Assembly (NCBI GenBank): GCA_947302125.1
Contig: CAMYUL010000003.1
Location: forward strand, 32,580 to 96,579
Source: an uncultured Candidatus Saccharibacteria bacterium
Lineage (GTDB): Bacteria > Patescibacteriota > Saccharimonadia > Saccharimonadales > Saccharimonadaceae
Direction of reading: 5' to 3'
DNA: 64,000 bases
Shown one piece after another: positions 58,044 to 64,000 of the stretch. The first letter of the stretch is position 1. Every line of letters begins with the position of its first letter. The notes beneath the pieces are model-generated. The model saw nothing but the letters and a program-made list of their open reading frames with translations. It was not told the DNA's origin and ran no database searches. A program made the position numbers and the translations under genes.

Positions 58044-60509
58044 CTAACGAGACGCTACACAGCGTAGCTGGTAACCGAAGTACTTATTGGCGTTGTACTG
58101 AGGGCCGACGTAGGATGTGTAGTAGCTCAGGCGGTAGCCATTGCTAGCACTATTGGCTGTAGAGGACCAATAGACACCGTAGGCGGCATTGCCCTGGTTG
58201 CCAGAGTACACGTTGCCGGCGCGGTAAAGGCTAATTGGGTATTGTTCTAGGGTTTGGTAGCCGGTAGATGGGTTTGTATTTGCAGTTATACCTAGATAAG
58301 CATTAGTAAGGGCAGACCAGCTGATGTTTTGGTTAGTAGTGTCATTGTAGTTAGTAGGGAGTCTCCAGCCAGCTGGGCAGATAGAGCCGTCGACGGAGAC
58401 ACCGTCTGTAGCATCACTTGAGGAACCTTGGCCAGCAGTGGCAGCTGTCCAGTTGTAGTAGTATTCGGTTTGGCCAGTAACGTCGCCAAGGTAGCTAGTT
58501 CTAGTAGTGTTGACTACTGGCTTAGTATTAGCGTTGATGACGTAGTTGAAGACGTTAGTTGGAGTAGTATAGTAGCCTGCTACACCAGTTGCAAGGTTGG
58601 CGTCGGTCATCTCGAAGGTGGAACCGTCATTCTTAGAACCAATACCACGTTTACCATTGTTGTAGAGACCTAGAAGATCGTATTCTAGGTTTTCTACCAT
58701 CCAGCAGTTACCATCAGCTAGTTTTCTGACTTTGTAGCTCTTCTTGGTACCGGTACCGTCAGCATCACGGTCGTCGAGTAAGGTAACTTCTGGGACGAGT
58801 GGAGAGGAGTTGTCGCTGGTTACTGTATAATCTCCAGCTAAGTAGCGTTCTTTAGTAATGATGTTAGCGTCAGTCATAGAGACGGCGTTAGTAGGGGTAT
58901 AGACCGTCTTACAGATTTCTGGGGTCATTTCTTGCATAGTAGTGATATTCCAGAAGGTCTTTGGGTTGGCTACACAACGTACCTGGTAACCGTAATAATT
59001 ATTGAGGTTGTTCTGAGGGTAGACGAGTGACGTGTTGTAGCGCAGGTAGTAGCCGCGGTAAGGAGTACTGGCTGTAGAGGACCAATAGTTGCCGTTGGCG
59101 GTAGCGCTCTGGTCACCAGAGTACACGTGGCCGGCGCGGTAAAGGTTGATTGGGTATTGGTCTAAGGTTTGGTAACCGGTAGTGGTAGATGCATCTCCAA
59201 TAAAACCTAGATAAGCATTGGTAAGAGCGCTCCAGCTGATATTTTGGTTAGCAGCGTCAGTGTAGTTAGTAGGAAGTCTCCAACCAGCTGGACAGATGGA
59301 GCCGTCGATGGAGACACCGTTTATGGCATTACCTGTGGAGCCTTGGCCAGCTGTGGCGCCAGTCCAGTTGTAGTAGTATTCGATTTGGCCAGTAATGTCG
59401 CCAAGGTAGCTAGTTCTAGTGGTGTTAGCTACTGGCTTAGTGTTAGGGTTGATGACAGAGTTGTAACCGTTAGCTGTAGTAGTATAGTAGACTACACCAG
59501 AAGCGAGGTTCTCATCCGTCATCTCGAAGGTGGAACCATCATTCTTAGAGCCGATACCACGTTTACCATTGTTGTAGAGGCCTACTAGGTCGTATTCTAG
59601 GTTATCTACCATCCAACAGTTACCGTCGGCTAGTTTTCTAACTTTGTAACTCTTCTTGGTACCGGTACCGTCAGCATCGCGGTCGTCTAGTAAGGTGACT
59701 TCTGGAACGAGTGGGGAGGAGTTGTCGCTAGTTACTGTGTAATCTCCAGCTAGAGCTCTAGATTTGTCGATAATGTATTCGTCAGTCATAGAGACGGTAT
59801 TGTTTGGAGTATAGACTGAAGAACAGATTTCTGGAGTCATTTCTTGCATAGTAGTGATGTTCCAGAAGTCTGGAAGAGCTGGTGGAAGCTCATTAGCTAC
59901 AGCTGTAAAGACTAACTTGTTCTTATAAGTTCCTGATGGAATATCGTTGTTTACGTTAACATTAATACCAATAGTAGTCATAGAAGAGTCACTAGGTTCG
60001 GTAACGTCATCTCTAATAGTGTCTGGAGTACCATGAGTAGGGATAACGGTAGCATTACCAGAGCCTACTTTATAGTTCCAGAAGTTAGTGCTAGTAGATA
60101 TAGAAGTAGGGATAGCAACTTCTACAGTAGGGTTAGTGTTAATAAGGCTTGTCGTATCATTATCATCGTTATCTTTATAGTCACTATCCATATACAGCGT
60201 ATAGCCAGTCTCATTACTAGTAGCAACGTCTACTATAGCATTCTTAGTAACCGTAGAACCATTAGGTGTAGGAGCAATATCAATACCAAGAGTAGAAATG
60301 CTACTAGTTCCAGTATCGTCTAGAATACGAATAGCAATAACATCCTTTACTCTTACTGATAAGGTAGAACTACCAACACTTTCTGCGGAGGCAGAGGCAA
60401 AGCTAAATACAGAAGGAATGATAAGACTGCTAACAAATCCTAAAGAAAGAATACCAACACAGACAGACCAAAGCCTACCTTTGTTAATACGTGTAGTTAG
60501 TATTCCCAT
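58044..60509 (-). CDS. Secreted surface protein: WxL-like N-terminus plus two tandem FISUMP modules
   Basis: Signal peptide; VIAIRILDDTGTSSISTLGIDIAPTPNGS; two copies of LADGNCWMV..ICPAGWRLPTNY..YWSST..VRCV. Confidence 0.85.
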   Translation of the reverse strand: MGILTTRINKGRLWSVCVGILSLGFVSSLIIPSVFSFASASAESVGSSTLSVRVKDVIAIRILDDTGTSSISTLGIDIAPTPNGSTVTKNAIVDVATSNETGYTLYMDSDYKDNDDNDTTSLINTNPTVEVAIPTSISTSTNFWNYKVGSGNATVIPTHGTPDTIRDDVTEPSDSSMTTIGINVNVNNDIPSGTYKNKLVFTAVANELPPALPDFWNITTMQEMTPEICSSVYTPNNTVSMTDEYIIDKSRALAGDYTVTSDNSSPLVPEVTLLDDRDADGTGTKKSYKVRKLADGNCWMVDNLEYDLVGLYNNGKRGIGSKNDGSTFEMTDENLASGVVYYTTTANGYNSVINPNTKPVANTTRTSYLGDITGQIEYYYNWTGATAGQGSTGNAINGVSIDGSICPAGWRLPTNYTDAANQNISWSALTNAYLGFIGDASTTTGYQTLDQYPINLYRAGHVYSGDQSATANGNYWSSTASTPYRGYYLRYNTSLVYPQNNLNNYYGYQVRCVANPKTFWNITTMQEMTPEICKTVYTPTNAVSMTDANIITKERYLAGDYTVTSDNSSPLVPEVTLLDDRDADGTGTKKSYKVRKLADGNCWMVENLEYDLLGLYNNGKRGIGSKNDGSTFEMTDANLATGVAGYYTTPTNVFNYVINANTKPVVNTTRTSYLGDVTGQTEYYYNWTAATAGQGSSSDATDGVSVDGSICPAGWRLPTNYNDTTNQNISWSALTNAYLGITANTNPSTGYQTLEQYPISLYRAGNVYSGNQGNAAYGVYWSSTANSASNGYRLSYYTSYVGPQYNANKYFGYQLRCVASR

Positions 60510-60590
60510 AACTTATATTAATAATAACATAAGCATATTAAAAGCTACAAGAAAAATCCAGCCAAAATAGCTGGATTTTTCACTAAGGCT

Positions 60591-62213
60591 TTAGTACATT
60601 CCACCCATGTCGCCACCAGCCGGCGCCGCCGGTGTTGGCTCTGGCACATCTACAATCAGCGCGCCCATCGTAATTGTCGTCGCTGCAATAGAAATCGCGT
60701 TCTGTACAGCCTCACGCGTAACGCGCGCTGGATCAATAATCCCCGCTTTCTTAAGGTCAATCACCCCATCAGCCGGCTTAGCTACATTTACGCCATACCC
60801 CGGCTTTGCCTTCCCCACTTCTGCTAGGAGCGCCTGCGCATTTAGTCCTGCATTTTCCATAATTGTAATAAATGGCATAGCTAGTGCATCTTTTACAATC
60901 TTCGCTCCGGCATCATTATCAGAAAGTCCAGCCGCAAGGTTCAGTAGCGTCACGCCACCACCGGCCACAATTCCCTCAGAAAGCGCCGCCTTTGTCGCCG
61001 CCACTGCGTCATCCACACGGAATTTCTTCTCGTCAATTTCAGTCTCGGTCGCACCACCCACCTTGATCACTGCCACTTTCCCAGAAAGTGCCGCAGCGCG
61101 TTTCTCAAACTCGCCACGTTCATAATCAGACGAGGCCATCTCCGCCTGTGAATTAATCAGCGCAATTCTTGCTGCAATTTCCTTAGAGTTTCCAGCCCCC
61201 TTAATAATCGTTGACTCGTCCTTCGTTGCGATCACTTTTGCCGCCGAGCCCAGCACTTCCAGCCCAGCCTCTTCGAGCTTCAGGCCCTTGTCTTCAGAAA
61301 CCACCGTCGCATCGGTCAAAATCGCGATATCCTCCATAATATCCTTGCGGCGCTCGCCAAACGAAGGTGCCTTCAAGACTAGCGTATTAAACGATCCCTT
61401 CAATTTATTCAGAACGAGCAGCGACAATGCCTCGCCCTCAACTTCCTCTGCAATAATTACGAGGTCCTTCTTCCCTGCCTGTGCGCACTTTTCTAGCATT
61501 GGCAAAATGTCCGAAGCCGCAGAAATTTTCTTGTCAGTCACCAGGATCAAAGGCTTCTCAAAAATCGCTTCCTGACGGTTTACGTCCGTCACAAAGAATG
61601 GCGAAGAATAGCCCTTGTCATAAGAAAATCCTTCTACGATTTCCTGTTCCATTTCTAGGCCCTGACCAGCCTCAACCGTCACCACACCATCTTTACCAAT
61701 CTTAGAAATCACCTCAGCAATCAATTTACCAATCTCGGCATCGCCAGCAGAAATCGTCGCCACTTCCGCAACCTTAGAAGAATCCCCTTCAATTTTCTCT
61801 GCTAACTTATCAATTCCCTTTACAATCTCCGCGCCGGCCTTTTCAATCCCTTTGCGAAGTTCCATTGGATTAACCCCAGCAGCAATCAACTTGTTTGCCT
61901 CAGCGATAATATTATATGTTAGTACCGTCACAGTGGTCGTACCGTCACCAGCAACCTTATTTAGCTTCTGCGCCGCAGTCTTAATCAACTTCGCACCAAT
62001 CTGCTCACCCAAATTCTCGTCGGTCGCGCCTAGGTCCACCGCCTCTGCCACCGTTACGCCATCATGTGTAATTGTCGGCGCACCATAGGATTTTTCAATC
62101 ACCACATTCTGGCCCTTTGGACCGTAAGTCACCTTTACAGCATCATATAGCTGCTTTGCACCAGCTAGTACCTTATCTCTCGCTTCTGCTTCGTAAAAAA
62201 TTTTCTTTGCCAT
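60591..62213 (-). CDS. groL: Chaperonin GroEL
   Basis: VKVTYGPKGQNVVIEKSYGAPTITHDGVTVAE, GDGTTTVTVL, C-terminal GGDMGGMY. Confidence 0.98.
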   Translation of the reverse strand: MAKKIFYEAEARDKVLAGAKQLYDAVKVTYGPKGQNVVIEKSYGAPTITHDGVTVAEAVDLGATDENLGEQIGAKLIKTAAQKLNKVAGDGTTTVTVLTYNIIAEANKLIAAGVNPMELRKGIEKAGAEIVKGIDKLAEKIEGDSSKVAEVATISAGDAEIGKLIAEVISKIGKDGVVTVEAGQGLEMEQEIVEGFSYDKGYSSPFFVTDVNRQEAIFEKPLILVTDKKISAASDILPMLEKCAQAGKKDLVIIAEEVEGEALSLLVLNKLKGSFNTLVLKAPSFGERRKDIMEDIAILTDATVVSEDKGLKLEEAGLEVLGSAAKVIATKDESTIIKGAGNSKEIAARIALINSQAEMASSDYERGEFEKRAAALSGKVAVIKVGGATETEIDEKKFRVDDAVAATKAALSEGIVAGGGVTLLNLAAGLSDNDAGAKIVKDALAMPFITIMENAGLNAQALLAEVGKAKPGYGVNVAKPADGVIDLKKAGIIDPARVTREAVQNAISIAATTITMGALIVDVPEPTPAAPAGGDMGGMY

Positions 62214-62222
62214 ACATCCTCC

Positions 62223-62477
62223 TTATAATGTTGCCAAAATATCTTCCGCGGCTACAATGATATAGTCTACGTCATCAATCTTAATATTAGTTGTCGAATA
62301 TTCTTTATAAACGATCTTGTCGCCCTTCTTAATTCCTTCGACCTTTGGCCCCACCGCTTCTACTACTGCATAGGCCGGAGTTTCCTTTGCTTCACCTAGC
62401 AAAATTCCAGATTTTGTCTTCGTTAGCGGCTGCTCTTTCTTTGCTACCACTTTGTCATTTAACGGTTTGATTGCCAT
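62223..62477 (-). CDS. groS: Co-chaperonin GroES
   Basis: KPLNDKVVAKKEQPLTKTKSGILLGEAKETPAYAVVEAVG. Confidence 0.96.
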   Translation of the reverse strand: MAIKPLNDKVVAKKEQPLTKTKSGILLGEAKETPAYAVVEAVGPKVEGIKKGDKIVYKEYSTTNIKIDDVDYIIVAAEDILATL

Positions 62478-62535
62478 ATTTACACTCCTTTTTTACGCGA
62501 ACTTTGCGTTTTTCCTGCATCCTCGCGATTCTTAC

Positions 62536-62570
62536 CCCAATTGTAGCGCACAAAATTAGCACTGTCAAGC
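62536..62570 (-). promoter_or_regulatory. groES-groEL promoter
   Basis: Minus strand TTGACA-N17-TACAAT. Confidence 0.65.
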
Positions 62571-62582
62571 CCCGAGTGCTAA
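62556..62582. promoter_or_regulatory. CIRCE operator (HrcA site)
   Basis: TTAGCACTG-TCAAGCCCC-GAGTGCTAA; one mismatch to TTAGCACTC-N9-GAGTGCTAA. Confidence 0.9.
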
Positions 62583-62596
62583 TTTCCAATATGTGC

Positions 62597-62602
62597 TATA
62601 AT
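62597..62602 (+). promoter_or_regulatory. Extended -10 TGTGCTATAAT 7 nt upstream of murE ATG (leaderless)
   Basis: TGCTATAATATATATTATG. Confidence 0.6.
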
Positions 62603-62609
62603 ATATATT

Positions 62610-63941
62610 ATGAGTATCAAAAATCTCCCAGGTTACAACACCGCAGTCTTACCTTATCATTTTGTCAAATCTCTTGCCGCCGGCACCAAGTACGGCTTCC
62701 CTGGCAAGAAACTCCGCGTTATCGGAGTCACTGGCACTAATGGCAAAACCACTACTTGCTTCATGCTCTGGAAGATGCTAAACACCGCCGGCCACAAAAC
62801 CGGCCTCATGACTACCGTTGGCTGGGGCGTTCCAGGACTTACCGAGAAGAAGCTCGCCGCGCGCAAGATTAAAACCGAAATTGCACCTGACCAGGACGGC
62901 CTCATCAAGCAAGTCGAGCACATGACAACTTCGGACAGCTTCACTCTCAATCAACGCATCCGCGCTATCGCCGACGAAGGCGCCGAGTTCCTCATTTTAG
63001 AGACTACCTCTCATGCCCTTTCTCAATTCCGCATCCTTGGCATCCCAATCGAAATTGCCGTCATGACTAATGTCACTCACGAGCATCTTGATTATCACAA
63101 AACTTTTGCCCGCTACGTCGCTGCCAAATCCAAACTTTTCAAGAAAGCTAGCTACGGCATCATCAATCGCGACGACCCATCCTACCAGATTTTTGCCGAC
63201 GCCACCCCGCACAAAAAATATACATTCTATGGTATAAAAAATTCTGCTTCTTACCACGCTACCGATATCAAACTTTCCGCTTCCGGCGTTGAATATACCA
63301 TAAGCGGTATTAGCGAGAAGCCGCTCGCCATCAAGACTCAAATTCCTGGCGAGTTCAATGTTTACAATTCCCTCGCCTGCGTCGCTGTCGGTCAGAAGCT
63401 CGGCTTAACTGACCAAGAGATTAAAGATGGCATTTACGCTCTCTCCGAAGTTGAAGGCCGCATGAACCGCCTCGACCTCGGCCAAGATTTTGAAGTAATC
63501 GTCGACTTTGCACACACACCGGATGCCTTCGAGAAAGTCTTTACTTCCGTCAAAGCTCCTAGCAAGAACGGCCGCATCATTTCCCTCTTTGGTGGCGCCG
63601 GCCAGCGTGACAAGACTACTCGCGCCGAGCGTGGCGAAATCGCCGGAAAATACAGCGACGTCTGCATCCTCACTGAGGACGATCCTCGCGATGAAGACCC
63701 CGCAGCTATCGCCGAAATGTTTAAAGCTGGCTGCAAGAAAGCCGGCATGAAGGATGACCAAATCCTCATCGAGCTCGACCGCAAGAAAGCCATTGAGCTT
63801 GCCATCAAATTAGCTAAGAAAGGCGATCTCGTCCTCGTCCTCGGCAAAGGCCACGAGAAGACTATTTTGCGCGCCGACGGCCCTCACCCGTTCGAAGACT
63901 TAAAAGTCACCGCCGCCGCCCTAAAAAACTTGCACAAATAG
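62610..63941 (+). CDS. murE: Mur ligase, UDP-N-acetylmuramyl tripeptide synthase (MurE family)
   Basis: VIGVTGTNGKTTTCFMLWKML, TNVTHEHLDYH, VDFAHTPDAFEKV, LFGGAGQRDKTTRAERGEIAGKYSD. Confidence 0.93.
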   Translation: MSIKNLPGYNTAVLPYHFVKSLAAGTKYGFPGKKLRVIGVTGTNGKTTTCFMLWKMLNTAGHKTGLMTTVGWGVPGLTEKKLAARKIKTEIAPDQDGLIKQVEHMTTSDSFTLNQRIRAIADEGAEFLILETTSHALSQFRILGIPIEIAVMTNVTHEHLDYHKTFARYVAAKSKLFKKASYGIINRDDPSYQIFADATPHKKYTFYGIKNSASYHATDIKLSASGVEYTISGISEKPLAIKTQIPGEFNVYNSLACVAVGQKLGLTDQEIKDGIYALSEVEGRMNRLDLGQDFEVIVDFAHTPDAFEKVFTSVKAPSKNGRIISLFGGAGQRDKTTRAERGEIAGKYSDVCILTEDDPRDEDPAAIAEMFKAGCKKAGMKDDQILIELDRKKAIELAIKLAKKGDLVLVLGKGHEKTILRADGPHPFEDLKVTAAALKNLHK

Positions 63942-63966
63942 ATTTCGTTTATGCTATAATTAACTC

Positions 63967-64000
63967 ATGATTAGTAAGAGAGGTCTAAGGGGGTCTAATA
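63967..64000 (+). CDS. Start of a gene truncated by the window edge (MISKRGLRGSN...)
   Basis: Extended -10 TATGCTATAAT 6 nt before ATG, same leaderless layout. Confidence 0.4.
   Translation, partial: MISKRGLRGSN

Overview
The window carries a compact, mostly minus-strand bacterial chromosome segment. By inference it is Patescibacteria/CPR, probably Saccharibacteria: FISUMP surface proteins, T4SS_pilin-like paralogs, a pilMNO..BTC locus, and a dense gene layout. Main blocks are: (i) three FISUMP-domain surface proteins (<1-1644, 48717-50858, 58044-60509); (ii) polA; (iii) a complete capsule/exopolysaccharide locus (CpsB/CpsD/Wzz-like regulators, rmlABCD, ugd, epimerase, Wzx/Wzy, glycosyltransferases, initiating sugar transferase, LCP ligase); (iv) tRNA-Thr(CGT) and tRNA-Asp(GTC); (v) a type IV pilus operon; (vi) tlyA-like, efp, rpsR-ssb-rpsF, ftsK; (vii) rpoD, dnaG, mscL, pnp, rpsO, truB, ABC transporter, rpsT, holA, mutM; (viii) groEL/groES with a CIRCE operator, then murE. 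The most interesting signals are: (a) FISUMP modules with an invariant scaffold next to C-terminal hypervariable stretches whose codons differ mainly at positions 1 and 2 of NNY codons, resembling products of a diversity-generating retroelement, with no reverse transcriptase or template repeat visible here; (b) long quasi-palindromic elements just 3' of minus-strand stop codons, always with the extra bulged bases in the gene-distal arm, with compensatory changes and duplicated distal arms, plus a similar palindrome inside the tlyA-like CDS; (c) at least a dozen genes with TATAAT placed 6-8 nt before ATG, implying widespread leaderless transcription; (d) an orphan gene with a strong promoter and structured leader inserted between rpsO and pnp. 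All calls come from reading sequence and the supplied ORF track; no database search was run.
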